A DNA stretch of 64,000 bases from Cryptomeria japonica (Eukaryota; Streptophyta; Pinopsida; Cupressales; Cupressaceae): assembly GCF_030272615.1 (NCBI RefSeq), contig NC_081410.1, forward strand, positions 292,362,457-292,426,456. The letters run 5' to 3'. Every line of letters begins with the position of its first letter. Positions within the stretch are counted from its first letter, which is position 1. The translations under genes were made by a program, and so were the position numbers. A model generated the notes under the pieces. The model made no database searches, was not told the DNA's origin, and saw only the letters and a program-made list of their open reading frames with translations. Shown here piece after piece: positions 35,252 to 47,508 of the stretch.

Positions 35252-35672
35252 GAACCTGTTGATGCAACTCCTCAACCTGAGCATGAATAGGCTGATCAAC
35301 CTTAGGCCTAGGGCCTAACCTGGCCAAACCCTCCTAAAACATTTGTCTCAGCTCTTCCCTTTCGGGAACCTGCTCTCCTGCATGCTGTGAATCCTGATGA
35401 ATAGACTGTTCCAGCTCAACACTCACATGCGTGGGTGGTGGTCAAAGACTGTGACAGTTAGAACCATGGCCCCATCCTCCACCTCTGCTTCTATTGTGAC
35501 CACCCGTATGGACACCTCCCCTAGCTTTCCTAGCCATGACTTAACACTACAAAAGAGAAAACGGTTCAGATCTATGGTAAGGATAAAAACAAGGGAACCA
35601 CAAACATTAAGACCTAAGAAAAAATGTCAAGCTGAATGTGCTCACTACAAACCCAGAGTACCCAGTGTTGAA
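34171..35672 (-). pseudogene. D gag (broken)
   Basis: 34798-35076 matches the retrotransposon gag domain: FPYSRNTKVRCTIMCL, WWRLEEKK, SWEIFLERFRARFLSPQWRQTQADEFYSLCQYGLSVDQFEHRLYELK. 34513-34752 is the gag C-terminal linker. A zinc knuckle at 34279-34320 reads CFSCG-stop-FGHIAVQC, with TAG where Gln is usual. The N-terminal part (35080-35670) is rich in stops and contains a long CT tract (35211-35249). Confidence 0.8.
35211..35249. repeat. (CT)n microsatellite in D gag
   Basis: About 19 uninterrupted CT units inside the gag region, close to the gag N-terminus. It probably expanded after the element died. Confidence 0.95.
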
Positions 35673-35673
35673 A

Positions 35674-35689
35674 CTTGGCTCTAATACCA
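35674..35689 (-). promoter_or_regulatory. D primer binding site (tRNA-iMet)
   Basis: On the minus strand TGGTATTAGAGCCAAG, two bases after the 5' LTR end ATTACA. It differs from the initiator tRNA-Met complement by a C-to-T change. Confidence 0.85.
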
Positions 35690-35691
35690 AA

Positions 35692-38600
35692 TGTAATGCC
35701 CCGTCAAGAACCCTATAGAGAAACAACACATCTAGGCTACTAAAAGGTGAAATAATTTTTTTTTTTTTAAAGATTAAGTGCATTAATTATCACATTGCAC
35801 ATTTAATTACACAAGCAGAAGTCTAACAATGACATCCTAAAGGGTTACCAATGAAGATTACTTTGAAACTAAACAACTACAAAAGATTAATCCAATTATC
35901 CATCTAATTAGGTAATTCAATTGCAATTATTAAAACCATTCTTATAAAATTGAATTCCATATTGAAAGATTTAAAGTGTTACAATATATTTATTTTCAAT
36001 GATTCATTTACACATAAGAAGAAAGAATAACATACATTCCATTGAATTAAGATTACAATATTCAATAATTACATGGCTTCCAATGATACAAATGAAATAC
36101 ATAGGTTACAATGCCAAGGTTACATAGTTTACTGTTATAATGACCACATGGTCTCAAATATACAATAATCATGAACAAGAGCTAATACAAGAGTCACAAA
36201 CCAAGAAACAAGAGCAAAGTCGATCCTCACATGAAGGTATGAACAAAGATATCCGATGGGAAGTGGCACTACCACCTGAACATGTGATCCAAAGTGGAAC
36301 CACCCCACTGTACTAGGAGATAGCAGAATGCCCTCAAACAAGAAAAACAAAATAAGTACAAAAGTACAACATGACTCCACAAAATCTATGTGACTCAACT
36401 CACAAACACTAGTGACCCTAAGGAGAGAGTGTCATTGCATGGCTTAAGGTGGTTACCCTAGGTAGGCCTCCATAGGTCCCAGCCCCCATCCTGGGTTATC
36501 CTGGTAACCTCTCCCGAACCCCCGACTCCATCTAGGCATCATGCGGACCCTACCAATCCCTTCGTGAAGACAAGGTGGTAGGTTTGCTATTCCAAGCCTT
36601 CTCACCACATCCTGATCCTATACAAGCACTCAACCATGTGCGAGGCACATTATCTTAATTTAATATTTTAGCTACCCACCCCCTACTCAATTATTAGGTT
36701 ATCACTTCTTAATTGACTTTCGAGGGGTTATCATGCCATCCACTTTGGGTGCAGCCCCTGCTCAAAAGCCACTCTCTCTCATTGAAAATTATCAGGAATG
36801 GTCTCTCTACGAGACCTTTATGGTGAAACTAACAACCATATCTAATCCTGCCAAACTACAGGTGAAGGATACACAAATCATAAACTTAGGATTGACCATT
36901 TGGAATAAAACACACAATGACTCACATCAACAGGGTTACACAACAAAACCTAACCAAGGGGTATGAACAACCTTTACAACATGACAACAACTTGAAATCA
37001 GATTTACAACAAAATATGCTTTTACTAGAAAATACCATTTATTCTAAAGATCATATAACCGACAATCTTTTTAAAACAGTAAAAAGTATTAATTACTTGC
37101 AAATACAGATATTTCAAAAAAATATAAAATACATCTTTATTGATATAAGAATAGCAGAGTTGTCATTTGTTCAATAAGCCTAAATTTAAACACATAAAAA
37201 TCAACCCCCTAACATATTACCATGATTAAATCAAGAATCTAAATATAAGCTTTTCTGAAAATAACTAAATTATGAATTAATTATAAATATATAATAATAT
37301 AATATATGTGTATGAATATATATTTACTGAATATATATCATATACATATAATCATATTAATATATATATATATATATTAAAACATAAATTTATTTGCAAA
37401 ATGTAAATAATACTCAATTAATAAAATGCCTAAAGTTTAAAACTCATTATATAAATATATATATACATATAATTTAAACATAAAAATAATAAAAATTCAA
37501 ATCAAAACTATACTAGGCATGAAACCCAAAACTTAACATATACTAGAAGCACATGAAAAATAGAAAGGAGAAGTTATTGTTTGCCTTGGTATCCTTTTGC
37601 TACCCTACGGTTGCATGCTACCTGTAAGGTAGCTCTGCTACCCTACGGTAGTACTACTACCTGACGATAGCAGGTACTACCGCAGGTAGTACTGCTACCT
37701 TATGGTAGCACTACTACTGTACGATAGCTTTGTTACCGTCGGTAGCAAGCTACCGAACCCCTCCCCTTTGATTTTTTAATTTTATTTTTATATATATATA
37801 TATATATATATTTTAAAATTTTAAATTAAATTTTAATTTTACACAGAATAAAATTTCAGTACTCTTTTTTTTTTTAAAGGAAAATTTTAATAGAGATTTT
37901 AAAATATCAACATCCCCACTCTGAGACAACGGAGTCTAATAAAACACAGCATAAAAAAATAATTTTTTAAAAAGAGTAAAACTAAAATTACACAAATTAA
38001 TTACTAGAAAAGAAACTCATTAAAACATCCAAACTCTGTGACAAAACAGAGAGGGAAAAACCTCATCTCTTTTACAAAAATTTCCTCCATAAGACCAATT
38101 TTTCTTTTAACCCAAAATTCTAATTATTTTCCTCAACCAAGAAGAACACAACCACACACACATGAATTTATTTGAATCAAAGGAGGGTAAATCTGACAAA
38201 ATTTTGCCAACATAACCTCCTACATTTTCACAAAATCAAAGCTAAATAATTACATAGAAAGGAAATAAATAAAACATTTAACCACATACAAAATCAAGAC
38301 TCCACTAGAAATGGAAGACACGGCCATATTCTATTAAGTTTTTCTTTTGCAAATACACACCAAAAAACTACAGAGAAAGGAAAGATATTTGAGCTAATAT
38401 TAAAAATAAATAACCAGGCAGAAGCTATCCAACCTTGGAAGCTTTCCTCGAAGATCTTGAGGAAGAGTTCATGCAACTAGATATCCATGCCAATCCTTCC
38501 TTCTCCAACATGCATCCAAGAAATTTTTAAAATTTCTTCCCACAGAATGTTGCCTCCTTCTCGTGAACTCCCAAAAATAATTTTGAAAAATATAATTTAC

Positions 38601-39780
38601 GTAAACTTTTTTAGGTTGAAAATATTTTCCTCTTCAAAATAATAATATTCCATTTTTAAAACTAAAAGGATTTTATTTTATTTTCTAATTTCCACAAAAA
38701 AAAAAAATGAAACTACAATTTCCCAAAAATCATTACTTTCCTTCTTTTTTTTTCTTTTCTTGTTCCCATTTAATTAACTTTCTAAAAAATATTTAAGGAA
38801 AGTAAATCAACTTGATTTTATTTATTTCTAATATATTTTTAAAATCTAGAGAACAATAATTGCATTTAATTTTATTTATTATCCCACTAAAGTTTAAATA
38901 AAATTATATTTCTAAAATAATGAAATTTGCATACTTAATAAGGGAAAGTAATTTTTTTTAATTTATTTTTTAATCTAGAGAACAATAAATGCAATTAATT
39001 TATTTTCTACTAAATTTAAATAAAATTATATTTCTAATATAATGCAATTTGTCATTACATTTAATCACTTCACTTAATTAATTAAATTCATAATCACTTA
39101 AAGCATTGTAATTCATAAATTAAATATGCTAACTATAAAGTGATGCCATAAACTCAAATAATTAATCTAATCAAGTAGGGCATGCAAACCAAGAAGACCC
39201 AAACAAAGACTTTGAAAAAGTCAAACAAACCGACTCGACGACCGAACAAAACCAAAAGGGATGACTGACTGATGACACTCACAAGAGTGTAACTGAGGTA
39301 CAATTAGGGTCAACCACTATCTCCTCCACTCCCATCGGACAAATAAGGCATGCTCGGACATGTGAAGCTAGGTGGAGATGATACCCCGTACCTACCCGGT
39401 ACTTGTACCTACAATGTCCTGCATCATCTAACCACATATGCATATATACAATTATAGAATACACGGCACGCACACTGATGAAGGAGAATCGTGATGCTCC
39501 CTGTCTCATTGGAGTGAGTGAAGGAAAATCGTCCCCTCACATCCAATGCACTTGCAAGCATGCAACATATAATTACACATTGCATAGATAAAGTAAAGTG
39601 TGAGTACATAGCAATAATCCATAAAATACCACAAATCACAAGTACTAAAATACTATAAATAAAGTGGGCATCCCATATCCAGATAAAACATGAAATAATG
39701 TCATATAAGTCTGAATACCACATAATGGTAATGTATCCACTGAAAGTAAACCATAGTAAAATATGAGTCTGTGTACTATA
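35692..39780 (-). repeat. D 5' LTR (about 4.1 kb)
   Basis: Partner of 26715-30803. Near the right end about 19 bp are missing, and the last bases read GTGTACTATA in place of GGGTACTACA, so the terminal CA is now TA. It contains the GGTAGC cluster at 37600-37760 and (TA)n runs at 37790-37811. Confidence 0.92.
37600..37760. repeat. GCTACC/GGTAGC palindromic repeat cluster (D 5' LTR)
   Basis: The third copy of the cluster: alternating ctaccctacggtagt, ctacctgacgatagcagg and gctaccttatggtagca words. Several units carry C-to-T or G-to-A changes relative to the palindrome. Confidence 0.9.
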
Positions 39781-39785
39781 GTTAC

Positions 39786-40057
39786 TGCAGAAGTATTATC
39801 TGACTATGGGTAGGCTTCCCATCGTGGTTTTTCCCTTTACCGGGTTTTCCATGTACAAATCTTGGTGTTACCTTTTTTGGATGGTTGGTAAATGTTTTAT
39901 GGATTATATTTGTGCTTAAATATTATATCTGCTATTTCAGTATTTAGTTTATGTATTCTGGTAATAAGGTTTTAATGCTTAAAGTTCTATAATCTATTAA
40001 CATTTGATTACCCCCCCTCTCTCAGTTGTTCATTGGTTATATCTAAGCAGTCTAACA
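39786..40057 (+). repeat. A 3' LTR, right part (after D)
   Basis: Continues A's LTR: tgcagaagtattatctgac and tcccatcgtggtttttccc match the complement of B's LTR (about 9600-9660). It ends with a C-tract, CTCTCTCAGTTG, and then GTCTAACA. The next five bases, AGCAA, would be the target duplication, but the left end of A is not in the window. Confidence 0.82.
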
Positions 40058-40400
40058 AGCAACAACTACACACACTACCATTTCATCTTCTTCCTTTATA
40101 CCGGCTGCAACTTGTCCTTCCACTCATCAATTTCCACTAAGGGGGTGAATAATATGGTCAATAGTAACTCCCCCTAAGGTCCCACATCTCCTTTAAGCCT
40201 TAGGAGATATCACCTGTGCATTGAATGTACAGTGTCCATCCATGATTCTATTCTCTTCTTTTTTCCTCCATACCTACTTGATCTCCCTTTTCTTCTCATT
40301 TGTAGTCTTGGGAGAAGGTCTTACCTTCTTTTTCTAATTTTTCCTTTCTCTACTAGGTTCTGCAGCATGACCGGAAGCATTGTTGAAGAAGAAAACTATG
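40058..40400 (-). other. F internal region beyond gag, unassigned
   Basis: No frame of more than about 70 residues is convincing. On the minus strand some gag-like frame may run on to about 40230. No protease, integrase or RT motif is visible. Confidence 0.4.
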
Positions 40401-42205
40401 CTTATGCCAAACGCATGAATGAAGAACCTTCTTTCAAACTAGTTTGACCATCTTCCTTTGGGTATGCTATTGTAGCCAGCAACCGAAATTGGTGGACCTC
40501 TTGATATTGTTGGAACACTTCTCCTTTTGTTCCATGTAGCTCTTTGATGCTTATATGCTCTATACCCACTTTCATATTGAGCATGACTATTATACCGATT
40601 GTCATAGGACTGCAAGTTCTTCTTTCTCCAATCATGACACCTATGGCTAAAGTAATTACATCTTTGGCAGGAAGCATTGTTATTTCTAGGAAAACCATTT
40701 TGTCTATTCTTGGATCCCATTTTGCATTCATCTACCCTATGACCATAATATTTGCATGCAAATCAATAATCAGAGAAAGGGGGCTCATGAATTATAAATT
40801 TATTCTACCATGCATGGGGAGATCTTACTAGTTTGGCTTCTCCATTTTTGCTTCTCTAAGTGTGGAACCAAGATTGTCCACTCTCTGTAGTTCTTCCATT
40901 TGATGCCTTCTTTCCCCACACTTTCTTTGTCTTGTGGGCAACAACATTTTCTTGTCTTCTACCAGTAGGAGACCTTCTAGGTTGTTCTCTCAAGTTCTTA
41001 CCTCCGGTGAAGCTACCTTCTGTCATATTCCCTTTTCCTTTGGGATCAGCATTGTTTTTCCTTCTGGCAGCAACACTGGTCTTCATCCTCATATCTTCAC
41101 AGGTTGTGGTTATATCAACCTTCTTCCTGGGAGTATTTTAGTTAGTGAAGGTCTGTCCTTTGTTATCTCCATTTGAGGAGACAAAATGAATGTCCTTGTG
41201 GGAGACATTCTTGCTGATGGAGCATTCACCGGTACCACATCCTAATCCTTTGATATCCTTGGAGTGTTTTTATTTCTTCAACATTTTATCCAAGGCATCA
41301 TTGCTGCCATCATACTAGATCCTTACCTTGAGCTCATCTTGACATTTCTTAAGGTCATTTTAGAGATTCTCCATTTCTCCTTTTAGCTATTGACACTCTT
41401 TATCCTTTACCTCTAGCTCTGATGCTATATCTTAACACCTGCATTCCTTGGTGTCTTAAAGTTGAGTCTTCAACTCTAAGATAATTTTCTTAAAATCTTC
41501 AAGGAATTTGATTAACCGGTTTTGTTCCACAATAGAAGCATTCTTGAACAACTTGTATTAATTTATTACTTTGCTGAGTTCATCAAGAGCACTCACCAGT
41601 TCTCCTTCAATATCTACCTTGGCTTCATCTTCTTTATCACCTTCACTATCGCTCCCAAACACATCATGCCAATAGGATTGATCTACATGATCACTTTCAA
41701 ATGTGTGTCTCTCATTTTCTATCTCTTGAGCCATGAAGAAGTTAGTCTCCTCTTCATCATTGCTGTTGGTGCTAACAAATCTATCTTCATCTACAAACCT
41801 ATGTGATTCATTTCTTTTCTTTATCTCACAAGTTAGTTCTATAGTGGTAGGCTCATCCCCATAGAGCTTCTTCAGTCTATCCCACAAACTCTTTACTAAT
41901 TTGCATTTTTCCACCTATGATGAAACATCATAGGATAGCCCACTGAGTATAGCATTCATGGGTTCAACATTACATTCATTTCTTCAATCTACTTCAGGAC
42001 CGGTGGGAGGACTGATTGGTCTAGAGGGACCATTTACAACTGACATCCACACATTATACCCTAAGGAGGATAGGTAGACTTCCATCCTATAACTCCAAAT
42101 AGAATAGTTTGAAGCATCAAATATCAGAGTAGGGGTTGACACTAAATAGACCACTGTGTTCTCAAAACCTACAATCTACCCAAGTTGTAGAAAGCTTATC
42201 AACCA
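40401..42205 (-). pseudogene. F gag (broken)
   Basis: The N-terminus near 42000-42180 reads IFDASNYSIWSYRMEVYL, the copia gag (DUF4219/UBN2) signature, continued at 41558-41914 by EKCKLVKSLWDRLKKLYGDE and a long acidic region. A coiled-coil-like stretch with several TAG stops follows (41280-41500: FLEDFKKIILELKTQL and KGEMENL...NDLKKCQDELK). Then comes a basic region (40856-41092) and two decayed zinc knuckles (about 40650-40760), CKYYGHRVDEC and CQRCNYFSHRC. It would form the capsid and bind RNA. The gag architecture (gag domain, coiled coil, knuckles) is longer than in A or B. Confidence 0.72.
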
Positions 42206-42210
42206 AGAAT

Positions 42211-42226
42211 CTAAGCTCTGATACCA
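42211..42226 (-). promoter_or_regulatory. F primer binding site (tRNA-iMet)
   Basis: On the minus strand TGGTATCAGAGCTTAG, five bases after the LTR end. It has a 12-base match to the initiator tRNA-Met complement. Confidence 0.88.
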
Positions 42227-42231
42227 ATTCT

Positions 42232-44737
42232 TGAACACAAGATACCACTGAGAGGGGGGGGGGTGAATCAGTGGTTTCAAAACTTGACCCTTTTAATTCC
42301 TAAAAGATGTGTATCAATTAGCAGATCTAACACAAAGTAAACATACTGGTGAGATAGGAGAGAACATCAATATGCAAGCACGCACAAAATGACATATCAC
42401 ACAACACCAGATATATGAGGAAAACCCAACATGGGAAAAACCTCAGTGAGAAATGTTGCTGGAGTCTACATCTCCAAGTCAACCTCATAGTAAAACAATG
42501 GTTACAACATTTAGGGCACCAACCAAAGGAGAACCACCCTTGCTTTAGGGAACCAACCCAAGGAGCACCAACTCCTTCTTTAGGGCACCAACCCAAGGAG
42601 AACCAAACCCATCCTTGAGCTCCAACTCAGTGACTACAATGTCATATAACAATACAAAAGTAATACCCTTGTTACAAATGATCTTTGTAACTCTCACACA
42701 TGTCTCTCCACTAGTTCACCTCTATTCAGTTCTCTGTTGGTTCTCTCCTCACCTTCTCTTCACTGCAACCTTACTGGTTCAACCTCTACTTCTTCTCTGT
42801 CAGTACTCTGCTCTCTAATCACTGCTAGTTCTCAACTTGCTGGTTATTCTACTTATCAGTTTAAACCCTACTTAGATCTTCTTTGTTTCTTCTTTGCTGG
42901 TTCACTCTTCTCTAATTCCTTTGCCGGTTCAAACACCACCGGTTCACACCACTGTCAGGCTCAATGAAAGTCTACCAGTTGCTTTACCCTTGCTGGTTGT
43001 ACTTTCCTAACCAACTCTGTAACAAGCACTCAGTCACCTTGATCTTCAATGAACTCTCTGACTTGTTGGCTCTCTACTTCTCTTTCACTCTCTATCCTTC
43101 AACATCGAGCCTATAGTATCACACACTTTGGTCTTGAGAAAACATATTTATACCATGCATTCCCTCCAACATGACCTTTCAAACTTCTAGTGTGATAGGA
43201 TTGCTTCATCGACCTTGAGGCAAACTAAATACAATCAGATCTCCTTCCAAAGATCAACCACCTACAAAGGATCACACAACTTCGCCAATCACACTGCTTC
43301 CAAAAAATGTTTGCTATATTTAGCAAACACGACCTCTTATTCAATCTGCACTTGTCAATCACCATGAAGTGATTTCATGGTTCCCCTTCACCGAATCCAA
43401 TCAACACCTTCTCAACCTACATCAATTAGTGCACCACTTAGATCATTTCCATTAGGTCTGCATCAAGCCATAAACCCCCTACAACACACCCATGCTTTTT
43501 GGGGTCGACCATAAATGGACTTAGTTGGAAACTACCTTAGCGACTCACACTTTACTAACCACACCATGCATGACACCTATCTCCTACTTGTCATCATTAT
43601 TGGCATCTACCTGTAGTGAGTCATCATGTTGGTTTGGACAAGATCACTGGTCAACCACACAACCGGTACATACCTACCAGTTCTCTAACCCTATCAATTA
43701 TACCTTGACCGGTAAACCTTCAAGCTTGTACTTGGTAGATTTGTTGGTGGAACACCTTTGCAAGTCACCAGACATATCAATTCACTACATGCTCATCTTC
43801 ATTAGGTAGGAGCACATCACTTAGCCTCTTTTCTCTCTTACTGGTTCACATACTTACTGGTAGGCACCTTGATGACACCATGTCATCAACCTTCAATTGT
43901 TTCCATCTGAGGCATTTGCATTTTGGTTGCACTCTCCATCTCAATTGCTCGACCTTTCCTACATCTTCATCAGCTCAAACATCATCCCAACCGGTTTGTC
44001 AAGATGATAAACCCATCACTTCTTTACTCTTCCTTCTCTATCTTAGTGGCTCAACTTGCCAAATCTAACTAATCTGGTGCATATCTCTGATTTCATGCAC
44101 CAAAGGCATTCTTGTGTTTTACTGGTTGATTCAGTGTGATCCTTCAATCATCCGCCTTTAATATCTCTAAATTATCCCACAACATTATATTACCGGTGGG
44201 AGAGGATCCTTGTCATCTACTTTCGACATTGCACCAATATGCCTTAGTTGAAATTGAGAAGATACATCTTTAATGAGGCACATATGATCCATTTGGGAAC
44301 ACTCACTATCAATCATATCATCAATCTTGTGATATCATCTTCATTTGGTGGGAGTCCTACTGATTGACATCCAATTGCATACCAGCTCTTTAGTTTTGCA
44401 TTAGCTCACCCTACGTTTCTTATTGGTCATATGCTTGTCAGTTGGAAACAATGAAAAACCAACATATCACTTACTTGTTGTTATACCATATCGGTCTCTA
44501 GTCCTAATGTCTTCAACACAAGCCAACACTAACTTGTGTACCGGTGAATCCAATGTTCACAATGCTTCTGATTGAAATCCTCTTCCTTACCGGTGACATG
44601 CTATACCAGTAACCTTCTATACTAGTTAATATCAATGACAACATTACTGGTTGACATCAATGATAGCTATACCAACAATATCTCATACCGGTTTCTATCC
44701 TATAGTGGTTGACATCAATGACAACATAATGCCAACA
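42232..44737 (-). repeat. F 5' LTR (2.5 kb) with dense ACCGGT-like words
   Basis: On the minus strand it begins TGTTGGCATTATGTTG and ends TTGTGTTCA. The C-tract followed by CTCTCAGTGG (42247-42264 on the plus strand) marks it as related to the LTRs of A, B, G and I. About twenty ACCGGT, ACTGGT or ACCAGT words occur at 42770-44700. Short frames here (42415-42618, 42737-42967, 43525-43809) have no gene signs. Confidence 0.82.
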
Positions 44738-44949
44738 ATTCCTCTACTGAATCCTCTGCTAACTAGGGGTGCACTGGACTATTGAACACTACCTCTACTA
44801 GATTTCTACTGAGAACTCTATGTTAGCTGGGTAGGAAATGATCATCTATCTCATTTCCTGCTACAATTCCTATCAACCTATGATCTAGCACCACAAACAA
44901 AAACTATGACTCTAAGGATACTTCTTTTGATATTTCTAACCACTCCAAA

Positions 44950-46030
44950 AAGAAAAAGGATAACTCCTAGCAAAACCTAAAGCTTGGGATTGTGCACCTC
45001 TCACAACTAATGCTAAATTTGGAGCACTAACCATTTGCACACCTGACATACCTCCTAAAGCCAAAGTTAGATTCTCCTAAACCAAGCATGCCTTCTCCAT
45101 AGCTACCTCCATAGTTTTGGGTTTGAAAACTCAAACTCTGCCATTGATATGGCCATTAAGACCTCAAACAAAATGTTGCACCAACATAGCCTCATCATCC
45201 ACTATTCGGGTGTATTGTTTGAGTTCAAAGAACTTACGCTTGTATTCTTCAACTATCATACTCTAGTGCCTTAAATCATGAAATTCATCCACCTTCCTCT
45301 GCCTTCATAGATCTAATAAGAAATGAGCACAAAATTGCTCAAGAAACAACTCACAAGAAACTGTCGCAATGTCCAAATGTAGCTTCTGCTCCTCCACATT
45401 CCACCGAGTGGAATCAAAATTACAAAGATGAATGATTGCACACCTATCCTTGGTGTTATTGTTATATAGATGCATAAAAAAACACCTACCCATATCTAAG
45501 AGCCAAGTCCTCACTTCCATAACGCTGCTAGACCATCAAAAGTGGAAGGATGAAACCACAAAAGATCTCTCATATGACCTGTTGCAATCACATCTTGATT
45601 TGCCTCAACTCTCCTCCAAGGAAAAGGCAAATGATCTCTCTCCTGATGACCAGAATTATGAGACTTCTCCTACAAATTCTCCTCTTGTCTCGGCCTTAAA
45701 CAACCAAGAAGTTCCTAAAGCATATTAATCAACTGTAGAACTGCATCACCCTGGCCACCTTTCTCCTATTAGTCATGTTGCTTCTCGTCATGAAGTGACT
45801 CTTTAGAAACCTTGAGACCAAGATTTTATCAAGTACCCATATGACTACCACGTCCATGACCTCTACCTCTAGGAGGCATCTTGACTAACCAAGATGCAAA
45901 GAAACTATGAGATAAAATCTAGGGCAACTAATGAAAGAAAATAACTAGCAGGGATAACCACATGGCCAACCCAAGCTATCACGCTACTATGCACAATGGG
46001 ATCATATGAAATCAGAGTACCCAATGTATG
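44950..46030 (-). pseudogene. H gag (broken, gypsy type)
   Basis: 45305-45520 encodes MGRCFFMHLYNNNTKDRCAIIHLCNF, RWNVEEQKLHLDIATVSCELFLEQFCAHFLLDL, which lines up with D's gag (FAIFPYSRNTKVRCTIMCL, WWRLEEKK, SWEIFLERFRARFLSP). Downstream (44950-45300) the gag linker is recognisable but full of stops. It would have been the capsid protein. Confidence 0.7.
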
Positions 46031-46034
46031 AACA

Positions 46035-46049
46035 TGGGCTATGATACTA
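46035..46049 (-). promoter_or_regulatory. H primer binding site (decayed)
   Basis: On the minus strand TAGTATCATAGCCCA, two bases after the LTR end ATTACA. It has two changes from TGGTATCAGAGCC. Confidence 0.65.
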
Positions 46050-46139
46050 GATGTAATGCCCACCAAAATACCCTAGATAAATATATATATCTATCATGCC
46101 AATAGAGATAATAATTTGATGAAATAGGTCTATTTTTTA

Positions 46140-47493
46140 GCAAACAACTTAGAGCAGGGGGATGAATCAATTGTCTCAAAAACCCACACAAATTAAACTT
46201 AATCTCAGATATGATAATTAACCATGAAATCATAAATAAACAACACATCAAGAACACACATAACACCAAGATTTTGGATGCAGAAAACTCGGTCAAGGGA
46301 AAAACTACGATGGGAACCTACCCACAATATGATGATATTATTTTAGAAGTATATGAAATATTACAATGGGGAATGCACATGCATTTAAGCACACTACCTA
46401 GAGTTCACTACTCAAAAACAAGAAAGGGCTATAACCTAAGGAAGGCTCATTGTCTTACAAATAGGTTTGGATCATGTCTGGAAGATCATGAACTGATAAA
46501 ATAGCATCTCCTTATGTTGGTTATAGTTTCGATTAAGCACATAACAAATTCTTCTCTCTCTTCTTCTCTACCTCTGAAAGATTAATACATTATTTGTACA
46601 TACACTCATCCACAACACAATTACAAGGATATTACATTTATTTATACATGATATCAACCTTGCAAGATCAACAAGGTCAGCTCAACACTCATCACCTAAT
46701 TACAAAAATATAATCACACGCACTACAAAATCTCATCTAGACTAAGGAATGTAAGATAAGACATAGAACATATCCATATCACATGCCTTGAATGTGAAAC
46801 ACCTCCAAAAATCATACATCAAACATTTGCACCATGCTACAAGCATCTGGTCGACCAAAACAATGAAGAACACCAACACATTAGAGAAAATCATCAATTA
46901 CTCACACAACAATAAATGCAAACCACCAACACAAAAGTCACATGATCCAAAAACATCCATAAGCATCATGAATTACCACCACAATATCCACAACACCTCA
47001 AATTACTAGAATCACATCATCATTATACCAAACTTCAATAACACTAACTAGAATGATTGTCAATCTAGAAAAATGACTTGTAGAGCTCCAAACCATGAAA
47101 CAATTGAATTGAAGATACACATCAACGTCCCAAAAACTTCTCTAAATTTTCAAATCAAGATATTACAATATAGATCAAAATATTGAATAGTTTGGCATCA
47201 CTGAACAACAGAAAAACTAGCCACAACACAAATCTCCATAGCTTACTCAAATCTTCATGCGGACCTCTGAAAATTATACTGAATCATCTATACACAATTC
47301 TTTAAAAACCTTTTCATCTACATAATCTGATCATCAACATACAGAAAAAAGTAGCTCACTGAACTCACTGCATCGTTGTCACAGACAAAGAAATATGTTG
47401 ACATCAATGATAACACATCTCTCAAACATCCTCAAATATCTCTCAAACACATATCTATCCCCAATCTCCACCAATCTCCCCAAACATCCAACA
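46140..47493 (-). repeat. I 3' LTR
   Basis: On the minus strand it starts TGTTGGATGTTTGG right after the PPT. Blocks such as atgggaacctacccacaat, ggggaatgcacatgca and ctacctagagttcac match B's LTR (9600-9720). The purine block before gatgaatcaattg near its left end corresponds to the C-tract of the other copia LTRs. It is about 1.35 kb. Confidence 0.8.
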
Positions 47494-47508
47494 ATCTCCC
47501 CCTTTGGA
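47494..47508 (-). promoter_or_regulatory. I polypurine tract
   Basis: On the minus strand TTCCAAAGGGGGAGAT directly before the LTR, preceded by TTGCCATCAA; the same design as in A, B and G. Confidence 0.85.

Larger units (their letters stand above)
26715..39780 (-). mobile_element. D: Ty3/gypsy element with about 4.1 kb LTRs, nested in A's 3' LTR
   Basis: LTRs are 26715-30803 and 35692-39780, about 4.09 kb each, against an internal region of only 4.9 kb. Minus-strand order is PBS (35674-35689), gag, protease, RT, RNase H, integrase with chromodomain-like end, and PPT (30804-30818), so Ty3/gypsy. The flanking 5-mers CTTAC (26710-26714) and GTTAC (39781-39785) are a duplication with one change. 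A's LTR reads on across the removed insert in line with B's LTR. The coding is broken by many stops. Confidence 0.92.
7871..40057 (+). mobile_element. A: Ty1/copia element, 5'-truncated, split by B and D
   Basis: Coding on the plus strand runs gag, protease, integrase (to 9372), then after B continues integrase, RT, RNase H (23271-25391), PPT (25729-25743) and 3' LTR (25744-26714, and after D 39786-40057). Taking out B (9373-23265) restores the integrase reading across the junction, and taking out D restores the LTR by comparison with B's LTR. The 5' LTR, PBS and gag N-terminus are absent from the window. Stops are frequent and mainly TAG. The family is closely related to B. Confidence 0.85.
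40058..44737 (-). mobile_element. F: copia-type element, gag and long 5' LTR only
   Basis: Minus strand: 5' LTR (42232-44737), PBS (42211-42226), gag (about 40400-42200), then an unassigned stretch up to A's LTR end at 40057/40058. A seems to have been inserted in F. F's pol and 3' LTR are not in the window. The LTR ends TTCA next to a five-base gap before the PBS. Confidence 0.75.
44738..46110 (-). mobile_element. H: Ty3/gypsy remnant (gag, PBS, LTR start)
   Basis: Minus strand: LTR end (TGTAATGCCCACC on the plus strand at 46052), decayed PBS (46035-46049) and gag (about 44950-45990). F lies directly to the left and I cuts the LTR near 46110. It is related to D but clearly older. pol is not in the window. 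Confidence 0.7.

Noticed and set aside
42327-44068. Several frames of 60-95 residues in the F LTR
   Set aside because: Low-complexity Ser/Thr/Leu composition on the plus strand, opposite to the element, with no family features.
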